NCBI GenBank assembly: GCA_946965045.2
Contig: OX337241.1
Span: forward strand, 2,413,744-2,477,743
Reading direction: 5' to 3'
Length of the DNA: 64,000 nt
From: Epithemia pelagica
Taxonomy: Eukaryota; Bacillariophyta; Bacillariophyceae; Surirellales; Surirellaceae
Shown here: in pieces, positions 1 to 9,136 of the stretch
Position numbering within the stretch: the first letter of the stretch is position 1
Layout: every line of letters begins with the position of its first letter
The notes under the pieces: generated by a model
The model's database searches: none
The model's input: the letters and a program-made list of their open reading frames with translations, nothing else
Told to the model about the DNA's origin: nothing
Position numbers and translations under genes: made by a program

Positions 1-372
1 TCACGGTCTGGAAGGCAGTAGATGAGTCCGACACTGGGACCCGTCCAATCGACGTTGCGATGCCTTGATTTGTAGGGAGAATTTTGCCGCCGAACGGAAA
101 TCTCTCATGACCACCGCAGAGCCTTTTTTGTTCTTCCAATTCTGGTAATTTCTCTTGCAGGTCTTCCTTGGCAGTGCTTTGTTGTTGTTCTTGTTGTTGT
201 TTGGCCATGCTTCTTTTTTGAGCCTCGAGGACGGTGCAACTCCTTCCATATGATTGGTATCTGTGGCCGTCGGTTGCATGCCTTCAACTTTTGGCTCCAT
301 GTGCTGCGTCTCGTGATTTGTGTCATGTTGGAACTCTGGGAACAAGCGAAACAAGAGCTTCAACAGAATCAT
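1..372 (-). CDS. hypothetical protein, partial at window edge
   Basis: This is an open frame from an ATG at 372 that runs off the left edge of the window, giving at least 123 residues. The N-terminus is hydrophobic (LLKLLFRLF), followed by an Asn/Lys-rich stretch and a basic region. I recognise no domain. The frame could be the 5' end of a real gene or chance. The 927 bases between it and the next gene are mostly the hairpin repeat described at 575-910. Confidence 0.3.
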   Translation of the reverse strand: MILLKLLFRLFPEFQHDTNHETQHMEPKVEGMQPTATDTNHMEGVAPSSRLKKEAWPNNNKNNNKALPRKTCKRNYQNWKNKKGSAVVMRDFRSAAKFSLQIKASQRRLDGSQCRTHLLPSRP

Positions 373-574
373 CTTTGTAATCTTCCCGACTCTTGGTCCT
401 CCTTCTCGTCGCTATGGTCTACGGCCACGTTCTTATTGTATCAATCCCATGCACTGAATTTGGTACAAAATTACAAGGATGTGAGTCGTTAGTACCTGGA
501 AGCTGAGAAACTCTCTACACCTACCTAGTAGTTCGAGATTGTTGGAACCGCCAGTACAGGGCTCCAAGAAGAAC

Positions 575-910
575 AGACGCATGACAGTGGCCTTGGACGA
601 GACAGCAGAATGGAATGCTAACGACTGCTGTTGGATCATCCACCAGTCGTTCGTATACCATTCTGCTGTCTCGTCCAAAAAGGACACAAGGACCGATTGC
701 CATGCTTTTGTTCTTGCAGTCTTTATCATGGACATAGAGGTAGTCATGACAGTCCGGCCTTGGACGAGACAGAAGAATGGTATACGAACGACTGGTGGAT
801 CATCCACCAGTCGTTCGTATACCATTCTGCAATCTCGTCCAGAAAGGACACTAATCCCGACTGCCATGCTTGTTCGTGCAGTCTTTATCATGGACATCGA
901 GGAAGTTGTT
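575..910. repeat. two tandem ~164-bp units, each a long inverted repeat
   Basis: Two copies of a unit start near 581 and 745 (shared ATGACAGT, period 164). Each is a near-perfect inverted repeat built from GGACGAGACAG...AGAATGGTATACG and its complement. In unit 2 the arms TGGTATACGAACGACTGG and complement flank a one-base centre near 805, so a hairpin with arms of about 27 bp or more can form. Read on the minus strand, the units encode a peptide (MSM-x-K...KAWQS-x-LV...ET-x-EW) resembling the N-terminus of the kelch gene at 39060-40220. The rest of 373-1299 shows no convincing gene. Confidence 0.75.
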
Positions 911-1299
911 TGGAGGGTGTGGAGTAGCGTGGAGGCCGCTTGTTGATGATCGATCATTGTCTGACAGAGTCTCTTGCTGCTGTATGGTCGTTGATGGCAG
1001 TCCCAGGAAAAGGGTTCAATCCCTAATACTTAGTATCCCAAGAAGATTTCAGTTTTTCAGAGCTCAATCATCTCTTTAAGTCGTAGCGTTAGGGCGTGTA
1101 GTGGAACCGACGCACATATGCGAAGGGCGATGGCGGCGCAGCGACACACATCCATTACAGCAACAGGTTTTGTTGTGTGTGCATACAAGCTGTCGTTGTT
1201 GTTGTTCCTGTGTGAGCAAAGAAGTGTATTGCTTGTGTCATCCGTTTGGACAAGAAAGGAACGTATTTTTTTTCTGGACAGTGAGAAGCGTACAACAAC

Positions 1300-1746
1300 A
1301 TGTTTTCGACGAGATCCTCTTTGCTCCTCCGGTCCCTTGGTCGGACACCTCCCACGACGACACTGGGTCGCGTCCGTCACATGGGCGGCGGCAAAATGCC
1401 CGTACCACAATCCATGAAGGCCAAACTGTGGGGTGGTGTGACGGAACGAGAAGGATGGGAAGATAGTTTTTACGTGACATCGGCCTTGGCCTGTTTGGGC
1501 TTTTACTTGTATTTTTTCATGACCCCCGACACCAATATTCAATCCTGGGCCCGCAACGAAGCCGCAGCTCGATTGCGTCTCAAGGAAGAACATGGGTTCA
1601 CTGATTTTAAATTTGGAACGCATTATCAAGACAAGTTGCTGGATAGCCGTAGAACGGAGTGGGATGATTTGGGCAGCAAATTTGATCCCTTCAAGGAGGA
1701 AGACGACGATGACGACGAAGATGATGAAGAAGAAGATGACGAATAA
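1300..1746 (+). CDS. NDUFB11: mitochondrial complex I subunit, NDUFB11 (ESSS)-like
   Basis: The protein has 148 residues. A basic, Ser/Arg-rich N-terminus (about 1-25) looks like a mitochondrial presequence. One membrane segment follows (about 57-72, ending LYFFMTPD). After it comes the pattern PD-x5-W-x-R-x-EA-x3-L-x3-E-x2-G, which matches animal ESSS subunits of NADH:ubiquinone oxidoreductase, a single-pass accessory protein of the membrane arm. The C-terminus is a long Asp/Glu tail. The start is the first ATG of the frame; a second ATG at 1384 would drop the presequence. The coding call is strong. The family name rests on the short pattern after the membrane helix and on topology. Confidence 0.7.
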   Translation: MFSTRSSLLLRSLGRTPPTTTLGRVRHMGGGKMPVPQSMKAKLWGGVTEREGWEDSFYVTSALACLGFYLYFFMTPDTNIQSWARNEAAARLRLKEEHGFTDFKFGTHYQDKLLDSRRTEWDDLGSKFDPFKEEDDDDDEDDEEEDDE

Positions 1747-1988
1747 ACTATTCTCATTAAATTATTTGTAAGAAAGGAATCGTTGAAATCACATTGTAAT
1801 CTGTAACTCGAATAGGCATCATGGTTCAAGTGGGTTTTCTCTTCTCCGCGTCTTCAATGAAAAAGCAAGGGACAAGATATGTTACTCGGGGTAGCTAGCG
1901 GTAGCTGATGTGGGTAGCTTTTTGCATGTCAACTTTGGTCGCAGTTCGGTGCCGAGAGATCCTTCTCGCAGAATCTTATAAGGTTACC

Positions 1989-3323
1989 ATGATGGCCATG
2001 GCACCGCCGTCGTCCAGAAGGAGAACGCAGTTGTGGATCGACAGGACTCGAATGTTTGTGACAGTCCTTACATGGTGGTCTTATTGGTTGCTCTTCCTGG
2101 ACCAAAGCCATGGATTTTTGTCACCAAGAATCACTTCGTTCCAACAACAGCATCCGCAGGACGTCGGGCGATGGCAACCAGCGTCTAGTGGCATAGGTTG
2201 TGCTTGTTGTAGAAATGGCGGTCGTCCAGTCCTCCGAGTGTCTTCCTTGCAGGCAACTGGTTCTGGTTCTTTTGTGGACCATCAGGAGTCGTCGGAAGGA
2301 TTGTATCGTCGGTTTGCCACGGTCGCATGGAACAAACTCTTGGACACGGGTTGGTTGGTACAAGAAATGGCCAACAACAACGACACGGACAAAGAATCCA
2401 CAGGACTGGATTCGGAAGAAACTGCCTCGGATTCCTCCTCCTCCTCCGTGACTCGTACCTTTGAGCGATTGCACGTTCAACAAGCACCCGCCAAGGGAAT
2501 GCCACCCGGTAGTACGGTCCAGATTGAAATTCGTGCCCTTCGACCGTCGAGACCCGACGTTCCTGTGCAATATGCCCGCTTGGCCTTGCTGGAAACCCTC
2601 GTGCCCTCCAATTCAACAACACCAACAACAACAACCAGGATTCAAAGCCAGGGCATTCAAGTCTTGAATTTGGTCGTCTTTCCCTCTCCCCACCCTCAGG
2701 CACACCCACAACAAGAACAACCGTTTCCCGTCTGGGGTGCCGATTTTGTCAGCTTGCCGGGGGGCAAACACTTGTTCTTGTTGGATGCCCAACCCATGGG
2801 GCCCAATTGTACCTGGTACGAATGGTGGAAGGACTGGCAGGAGCAGAGAATCATGGACTCGGAGGAATCATGGAATGTATTTTCCATGTGGGGAGGACCT
2901 CTTCCACCAGCCGTTCAACGCTTTGTTTCTCCCCATGCCTTGTGGACACGCTTGGTCGAAGGAGAATCCATCCCACCACAAAATGACGACCAACCAGAAC
3001 AAGAAGAACAAGTCTTGGACAATGATCGAGTCAAGGACTTGGTTCAAAACCAACTCTTGTCCCTCTACGAACAACACTTGGATGTCTACCTCAATCTCTT
3101 GTCGTCCTCGTCCTCCATGCCCGAACCACCCACCAGTGACAACGACGACAACGACGACGATAACAACAACAGCAATTGGTTTGATGAGTACTTGTCGTAT
3201 CGATTGGAGAATGATCCGGCTCGACCCATGCTCAAATCTCTCTATGGAGCCGAATGGACGGAGCAAATTCTGGAACAAGTCTTGTTTCCCAGTTGGCTCC
3301 GACGAGGGACTCCTCCTTCCTGA
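1989..3323 (+). CDS. ferredoxin-dependent bilin reductase (HY2 family), plastid-targeted
   Basis: The protein has about 444 residues from the ATG at 1989. An ATG at 2052 is an attractive alternative because it starts directly at a signal-peptide-like segment (VTVLTWWSYWLLFL). That segment ends in SHGF-LSP, which resembles the ASAF-type site of plastid pre-sequences in algae with secondary plastids. The mature part carries HY2/PcyA/PebB hallmarks: VWGADFVSLPGGKHLFLLDAQP and, near the C-terminus, YLSYRLENDPARPML followed by FP. Family members reduce biliverdin with electrons from ferredoxin to phytobilins. Which bilin this one makes cannot be read here. Long Gln/Asn/Asp-rich inserts are present. 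Frame, length and motifs look intact. Confidence 0.8.
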   Translation: MMAMAPPSSRRRTQLWIDRTRMFVTVLTWWSYWLLFLDQSHGFLSPRITSFQQQHPQDVGRWQPASSGIGCACCRNGGRPVLRVSSLQATGSGSFVDHQESSEGLYRRFATVAWNKLLDTGWLVQEMANNNDTDKESTGLDSEETASDSSSSSVTRTFERLHVQQAPAKGMPPGSTVQIEIRALRPSRPDVPVQYARLALLETLVPSNSTTPTTTTRIQSQGIQVLNLVVFPSPHPQAHPQQEQPFPVWGADFVSLPGGKHLFLLDAQPMGPNCTWYEWWKDWQEQRIMDSEESWNVFSMWGGPLPPAVQRFVSPHALWTRLVEGESIPPQNDDQPEQEEQVLDNDRVKDLVQNQLLSLYEQHLDVYLNLLSSSSSMPEPPTSDNDDNDDDNNNSNWFDEYLSYRLENDPARPMLKSLYGAEWTEQILEQVLFPSWLRRGTPPS

Positions 3324-4130
3324 GTATTCGTTCCTGAGTATTCGTTCGTGTTGTTGCTGCTGCTGTTTTGGAAGGATTGCTGTGTGATTACTTCCGTGGT
3401 GTCCTGTTGTTTCCGTCATGGTGGTTTGCCGTGACGCCCTTCCAATTGGATTTTCTAGGGTATTGTTTCAGACCCAGAAGCTACTACTACTCTAGAGAGA
3501 GAGCTGAAACACCCTTGACTGTGATGTGACATTCCACCATGGAGCAAAGTAAACTACCTACCTAGTAACACTGTCGTGAGTTTGACTCCGCTCTCACGTG
3601 AGCATAATGATGATTAGGAGTAAGTCACTCGGTTCGATACAGAATTTAGAGAAACAGAATAGAGTGTATGAGAAATATATATTCTGTACTGTGAATCGAA
3701 GGTTAACTTCAATTCCGTGTGGTATTCCTTTCTTGCACGAGTTCCTAGGGTGCTCGACCCAAGGCGTTGCAGATTCCTCCGTCCGAGCCGCAGATATGAA
3801 ACGTTTCATGGAGAGCGCCACTCGCCGTTGGCGCTGCAGGGTGAATGACAAAAGGATTCCGAATGAACAAGGCCAAAATGTTCCTTGCGAGACGAACACA
3901 ATACAGTCGCAATGGATGAAACGATCCGTATGGACACCAACAAGGTCTGACAGTATCGCAACGCCAAACCAGAGAAGGCAAGCCACATGTTCAAACTGCA
4001 ACCATGGTACGTTGGAGTCTTTCAGGATCCAGATTGTATCATAAAAAATGGACCCACACCATTGGCAACGACCAAACCACAGCCGTCACAGCAAGCCTTG
4101 AATCCTGCAAAACAAAACATGGTGTGTCTC
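3324..4130. other. no confident gene
   Basis: Several overlapping open frames exist on both strands, but none has a recognisable domain, typical composition or splice structure. The segment contains AT-richer DNA around 3600-3700 and reads as intergenic sequence. Confidence 0.5.
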
Positions 4131-4361
4131 TCAAAACGAGTTGTTGTGTTGGACCACCGTATTACCGGCGCCATGAAATGAATCTTGGACGGAGCCCATG
4201 GATTCCGTTGAGTCGGCGGATGGCACTCGGGAGGAATGCGCCGTCGTGTGTTCCGGATGGGTGTTCTCGATCGTGGAAGGTTGTTGGTGCTTGGGATTGG
4301 ATTTCAGAAGGCCCATGCTTTCGGCTCGAACTTGTCCCAATCGACGTGCCAAGGACGACAT
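4131..4361 (-). CDS. small hypothetical protein
   Basis: ATG at 4361 gives a 76-residue frame ending in TGA. It starts MSSLARRLGQVRAESMG and continues Ser/His/Pro-rich. Third-position choice resembles the neighbouring genes, which is why it is listed. It lies about 200 bp downstream of the larger minus-strand gene ending at 4560. No domain is recognised. It could also be one exon of a longer gene. Confidence 0.35.
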   Translation of the reverse strand: MSSLARRLGQVRAESMGLLKSNPKHQQPSTIENTHPEHTTAHSSRVPSADSTESMGSVQDSFHGAGNTVVQHNNSF

Positions 4362-4559
4362 GAGAACCGGTCTCTTGGTATTGTTGTTGTTGTTGTTATG
4401 GGTGGCTGGATTCGTCGCATGGTGATGATTCGTCGTACCACAAAGAGTTTCGTGCGTTCCACTTCTGGTGGATAGAGGCGTGAGAGATTGCAGTTCCTTT
4501 TGGTTGTGCTGGTTGTCACCACCACCACCACCAAGGCGTTCCTCTTCTTCTTCTTCTTC

Positions 4560-5927
4560 TTATTCTTCTTGCAACAGTTCTTCCAAGGAACGTTCGGCAT
4601 GTTCCAGTCGTCGTGGTTCCACACTGCTGTCTCCTCCTCGTGCTCCTCCTTCGTCCTGCAGTGATTCCTCCTCCTCGGGTGTGGACTGTTGTTGTTGTTG
4701 GTGATGTCGCGCAAAGCGCTTTTTGTGCGGTCGTCGGTGAAACAAGGGCGAGGAGGAGTCTCCTGTCTCCTCATCTTGTTGTTGTTGCGGTCGTCGTTCG
4801 GCCAGCCACGCCAATTGGTCAAAAAAGTAGGTCGCTTGTTGGGTTTCGGGCAAGACGGCCGATCGAGCGTCCAATCCTTGGTCCTTGCATTCGCTCACGA
4901 GCAATTGATTCAAGTGGAGTTGCAATCGGGATTGCACGAGGGGTGGTACCACGACCCGTTCAACCAGGCCTTGTCCATCCATACCCACCACCCAACACCA
5001 AAATTCGGCCACACCCAAACACACGACACCCACCAATTGCAAGACGAACCACACACGAACGGAGGAGGAATCCACGGACAGCGAGGTGGCATCAGACATG
5101 TGGTTGCTGTTGTTGTTGTTGTTGCGGTGAGACTGTGAGGCATCCTCAGTGTTGCTACTGTTCTCGTTGGTGTGGTTCTTGTCTGTCAATGTTTCCATCA
5201 GTCGAGGCACATGGACGCGACACAGCTCGAGTTCCAAGACAAGGTAGGGTCCTTGATGAAAGACCACGTGCACGTCCAAGTCCAATCCTTTGGACTGTCC
5301 CTTGGTTTGAATCTTGTGCGGCAAGCTGGTCGCCAATACCTTGGCCACCTTGTCGGGCGTCACGAATCGTTTGGCCACAAAATGGGCCGCCAATCGAACC
5401 GGTCGAGGCATGTTCTTGCGTTCGTCCAAGTGTTGTGCCACCACGCCACTGGGATCCAACACAACCAAATTCACATACAAGAGACGACGGGGTCGATTCG
5501 TCGAGTGGCGGCGTCGAGCAAGAGTAGCCTTGTGGTGGGTCGAGTCGGGAGATATCGTTGTCGGAACAGACTCGGCGAGAGTCGTCGTACTCTTTGTTGC
5601 TGCTGCTGTGGTGGTTGAATCCATCTTCTCGACCAGGAGGGCACTCATGGCGGTGCCCGCCGAAGCGACGGACGACGATTCGTCTTGGTCGTCCTCGTTG
5701 GAACCGTGATTCCACGACACGGCAGCCGCATCGGCCGAAGCCGTGCGGTTCCGCAACCGCAAGGAACGACCCAAGGCCGTGGCCATGACGACGGGAGAAA
5801 ACTGAGTGGTTGTTGAAGTTGTGGTTGGTTCGACGGCTGGACCCACGACACGACGAGGATGACGACGTGTCGGTGTCAGAGTGGTGGCAGTCGTCCTCGT
5901 GGTTGGTCCTGGTCGATGATTCTCCAT
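4560..5927 (-). CDS. hypothetical protein with low-complexity N- and C-termini
   Basis: The protein has 455 residues from the first ATG at 5927; the frame is open a little further upstream but without another ATG. The first ~160 residues are Thr/Ser/Arg-rich. The middle (about 155-370) looks folded, with segments such as LYVNLVVLDPSG, FVAKRFVTPDKVAKVL, YLVLELELCRVHVPRL and VWFVLQLVGVVCLGV. The C-terminus is Gln/Glu/Ser-rich. I do not recognise the family. The DIRS-like element begins 257 bp upstream of the ATG, so the promoter region is short or was altered by that insertion. Confidence 0.7.
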   Translation of the reverse strand: MENHRPGPTTRTTATTLTPTRRHPRRVVGPAVEPTTTSTTTQFSPVVMATALGRSLRLRNRTASADAAAVSWNHGSNEDDQDESSSVASAGTAMSALLVEKMDSTTTAAATKSTTTLAESVPTTISPDSTHHKATLARRRHSTNRPRRLLYVNLVVLDPSGVVAQHLDERKNMPRPVRLAAHFVAKRFVTPDKVAKVLATSLPHKIQTKGQSKGLDLDVHVVFHQGPYLVLELELCRVHVPRLMETLTDKNHTNENSSNTEDASQSHRNNNNNSNHMSDATSLSVDSSSVRVWFVLQLVGVVCLGVAEFWCWVVGMDGQGLVERVVVPPLVQSRLQLHLNQLLVSECKDQGLDARSAVLPETQQATYFFDQLAWLAERRPQQQQDEETGDSSSPLFHRRPHKKRFARHHQQQQQSTPEEEESLQDEGGARGGDSSVEPRRLEHAERSLEELLQEE

Positions 5928-6183
5928 ACTGTACAAGTGCCTCTTGGATGGGTCGTTCGGGGAGGGCGGCTTTTCTAGAGACCCGAACAACGAGAGACAG
6001 AGAGTGAGAGCGAGAGAATCGGGTGCAGCGTGTCAAGATTCTCGTTGTTGCCCAGTCGCGTTCTCTCGGTTCGACCCCCGCCGAATGCGAATGATCCTCG
6101 CTTTTGTCTCTCTCGAATTCGACAATGTTACAAAAGTTCCTTTTTTGGGTGGGTTTGTTCTCGTTGTTGTTGTTGGCGATGAC

Positions 6184-6666
6184 TCAATGTACATCAAAGT
6201 TTAAGCGGGATCAAGAAGCGGGATTGGACCACGTCACGGAGCCTGCGCATTGATTGTGAGCGAAGAGAGAGAGCCGGGCGAGATCCAGAGAACATCGCCG
6301 GCACACCGAACAGGAAATAGATGAGGCAGAACAGGCGTGCAATTCGGAAGTCGAATTTGAGAAAGTATGTGTATCGCATCTACTGCGACAAAACACTTCC
6401 TGTTCAATCTCTGAAGTGCTATCATGCAAGAACCAAGGACTCGGCCTTTCAAGAGACCTGGCTTATATGGAAGCAGACAACAATGCGCCAAAATGAGGTC
6501 CCTAGTGGAGCGCAAGCATCGACCAGATCCACTGAGCCAAAGACGCAACAAACAAGACAAGAGGGAGAAGGAGCTCTCACTCTTTAGATTTCCTACGGTT
6601 CGACGGCGAAGGCTTGATCACCTTTGGCGTTGTTCTGAGTTCTCTGAAGAGCTGAATCTCCAACTT
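6184..6666 (+). repeat. A1 split direct repeat of the DIRS-like element
   Basis: The 483 bp start TCAATGTACATCAAAG and end at CTCCAACTT. They recur without visible change at 14901-15383. The Gag ATG lies 38 bp downstream of A1, so this copy probably supplies the promoter and leader. Confidence 0.9.
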
Positions 6667-6703
6667 CGGTTTCGCTGCGCTCACCCTCTCTTTCCTCTCG
6701 GTC

Positions 6704-9136
6704 ATGTCTGTTCCTCCGCCTCCTCCTGCTGATGATGAGGATGCTGTCCTCGCTTCGCTCGTCGCTCAGGCGTCGATTGCCACTCCCTCCGCTATTGGGG
6801 CCGCCCGTTCGTCTACGTCGGCTCTAAGGGGGGACCGCGGTCAGATCTCCTTTGCGGAACCCGCGGAAGACATGATGCAAGCATCGGACTCCACTACTCT
6901 CCCATCGTCCACGTTGTCAACCCTCGGTCGTCACACGTCGTCAAGTAAGTTTGGAGTGGTTGTTCTACGTACAAGGGAATGCGCCGAAAAGTTGTTGTGT
7001 TTGGGCCTCAAACGAGGCGGTAGCACCTTTTGCATTGACCCCAAGTGCGCGAAAGCCGGGGACCATGGAACTGGACTGCCCGCCTACGATTTGGGGCCCA
7101 ATGGAGGACTGTTTATTGCCAAGAACCCAGCCTCCGCTTTCTGTACCCCCGTGGTACCTCTAGAAGACATTTCTCAGACCACACTTGAAGAAATTCAGGG
7201 CGAGAAACATTCTATGGAAGACTGGACGAAGAAATTCGTCGCTCTCAAACGCTTAAAACAAGTCACAAACGAAGGAAACCTAGAAGCAAGCCTCAAGGAA
7301 ACGGAAAACAAGATCTCAAGCATGAAGGATTTACGCACTCCGTTTACTTTACAGAAATCCAAGTCGAAGACTACTTCTTTTCTAATTCAGAACTTTTCCC
7401 CACACCACAAGATCTTATCTGGCGAACTAAAGGAAGTTGTCCGCCAGATTTCGTCTGATTCGACCCTCATCCCCACCACCATCCGTGAGATCGAGGACTC
7501 AGTCACAGAAGCAGGTGACATCATTCGAGCTCTTTTCTTGGAACAAGAGGAGATGGCGAGGGAAACAGGAGATGCGGTAGAAGGTCTCGGAGTCAAATTC
7601 GACCAACTCTCTATGGAAATTGGACCCCGCGAAGAATTGCCCGAAGAATACCAAGCTCCCACCCTCTGGGGGATCATTTCTTCTATGATCAGGAGCATCC
7701 AGGAAACATCACCGTCGACAGCTGAAGCAAACCAACAAGCAATGGACAGTCGACTTGCTGGGGTGGAATCGTCGATTGGAACCTTCTTCTCACGCGTTCA
7801 AGCTGAGATGTCATCCAAGCTCTCAGCCGCTCAAATTGAATCTCGAAATGGTGTGGACAAGCTCCGTTCTCAGTTTGTCAAAGGTTTTGAGGGTCTAATC
7901 GGTAGGATGTCGGCCCTTGAATCTAATTCCTCCACAGCAGAAAAACTTTTGGAACTGGAAAGTAAATTGCAAGCTCATGACATGGCATTGAATCGGGTTG
8001 CAACTCGAACCGCGTTTGCCTCTGGATCCTCTAGCATCCCAGCGCCTGACTTTTCGAAAGATCCAAAATTCATGGCGATGGAAGCTGAGATTGCACATCT
8101 TCGAACCATGGTCAAGGACGCAAACACTGTGATGCAACGTCTCCAAAGCAAAGTGGACACATCTGCTATCAAGTTCGGGAGTCTTGGCGTGGCGTCGGTC
8201 GACGACTGCAAAGCCTGGGTGGCCCTCAAGTTTGGATCCCAAGCCTATGGACTCTTGTTCGATCTCAATCTTGTCTTGGAATGGTGTGCTCCTCAAGAAA
8301 ACGGTGACGTTCTCTCCATGCTCACGACCATGGAGAAACGTCACAAAATGCAGATTGCAACCACGAATGAAGCTCGAGCCATTTACTCCATGAAGAATGA
8401 ATTCCCCCAGTTGTTATACAAAGACTTCCCTGGTACGGGTCGTGACCCCTCCTTTCTTACAGCAATGAAGGAGTTTGCGGACTGGGAGACTCCGGAAACA
8501 GGAGTGCGCGATAGAATCCTCAATCGTTTGGGCAACATGAACTCGATGTTTGGGGAGCAGATTGCAACTACGATGTCTGCTGAACCAGAGGCGCGGGCTT
8601 TAGCACTGTCGATGCTATCTGTTTCGGTCGGTTGTTGTCGCGAACTTGTGACTTACTTTGACGAGACCATGAATGAACTCACTATCAAGTCGAAGTTTAC
8701 TACCCGTAAGGCTTTTAGCCTTGTCACACAAGTTGTCCGCCGCTTCTTCATGGATTTGTACAAGGTGCGGGCTCAGGTTTACTCCTCCTTGTCCACCACC
8801 GACAGTGCGGGGCAATGTGCATGGATCCTCTATGGAGTTCTACGCACGCATGACGTCATGTCCGAATACGTCAAAGCCCGTTTCAAAAATCACCCGTCGG
8901 TCTCTAGCGAATACATTCGCTTTTTATCTACCAATTCTGGCTTCGAATCCTTGAAGACACTAGAGGATCAAGTCGACAGTTTGAAGAAAACCTCTTGTCA
9001 GTTAGTTAAAGATGTTACAGCCGCCAAAAAGGCTTCGGACACGGCTAGCAGCTCTATCGACACTGTCAAGAAAGATGTGACGGAGCTGAAAAAGCAAGCT
9101 CAACGCCGCAATGGTCAGGGTGGTGACAAAAAGTGA
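6704..9136 (+). CDS. Gag-like protein of the DIRS-like element
   Basis: ATG at 6704 gives 810 residues ending at a TGA (9134-9136). The protein is helical with coiled-coil-like stretches (about 320-450 and 745-800) and a basic C-terminus. I see no zinc knuckle. It is assigned as Gag only by position, as the first long ORF after the A1 repeat. The TGA is followed by CGG, and the same frame stays open for a further 550 codons, so some ribosomes may read through into the next ORF. Confidence 0.75.
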   Translation: MSVPPPPPADDEDAVLASLVAQASIATPSAIGAARSSTSALRGDRGQISFAEPAEDMMQASDSTTLPSSTLSTLGRHTSSSKFGVVVLRTRECAEKLLCLGLKRGGSTFCIDPKCAKAGDHGTGLPAYDLGPNGGLFIAKNPASAFCTPVVPLEDISQTTLEEIQGEKHSMEDWTKKFVALKRLKQVTNEGNLEASLKETENKISSMKDLRTPFTLQKSKSKTTSFLIQNFSPHHKILSGELKEVVRQISSDSTLIPTTIREIEDSVTEAGDIIRALFLEQEEMARETGDAVEGLGVKFDQLSMEIGPREELPEEYQAPTLWGIISSMIRSIQETSPSTAEANQQAMDSRLAGVESSIGTFFSRVQAEMSSKLSAAQIESRNGVDKLRSQFVKGFEGLIGRMSALESNSSTAEKLLELESKLQAHDMALNRVATRTAFASGSSSIPAPDFSKDPKFMAMEAEIAHLRTMVKDANTVMQRLQSKVDTSAIKFGSLGVASVDDCKAWVALKFGSQAYGLLFDLNLVLEWCAPQENGDVLSMLTTMEKRHKMQIATTNEARAIYSMKNEFPQLLYKDFPGTGRDPSFLTAMKEFADWETPETGVRDRILNRLGNMNSMFGEQIATTMSAEPEARALALSMLSVSVGCCRELVTYFDETMNELTIKSKFTTRKAFSLVTQVVRRFFMDLYKVRAQVYSSLSTTDSAGQCAWILYGVLRTHDVMSEYVKARFKNHPSVSSEYIRFLSTNSGFESLKTLEDQVDSLKKTSCQLVKDVTAAKKASDTASSSIDTVKKDVTELKKQAQRRNGQGGDKK

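Noticed and set aside
433-957. 174-codon minus-strand ORF over the hairpin repeat
   Set aside because: Its sequence is an internal duplication produced by the inverted repeats, so it is described as a repeat rather than a gene.
980-1040. tRNA-like T-arm AGGGTTCAATCCCT
   Set aside because: The stem is only four base pairs and no acceptor, D-arm or anticodon arm fits upstream.
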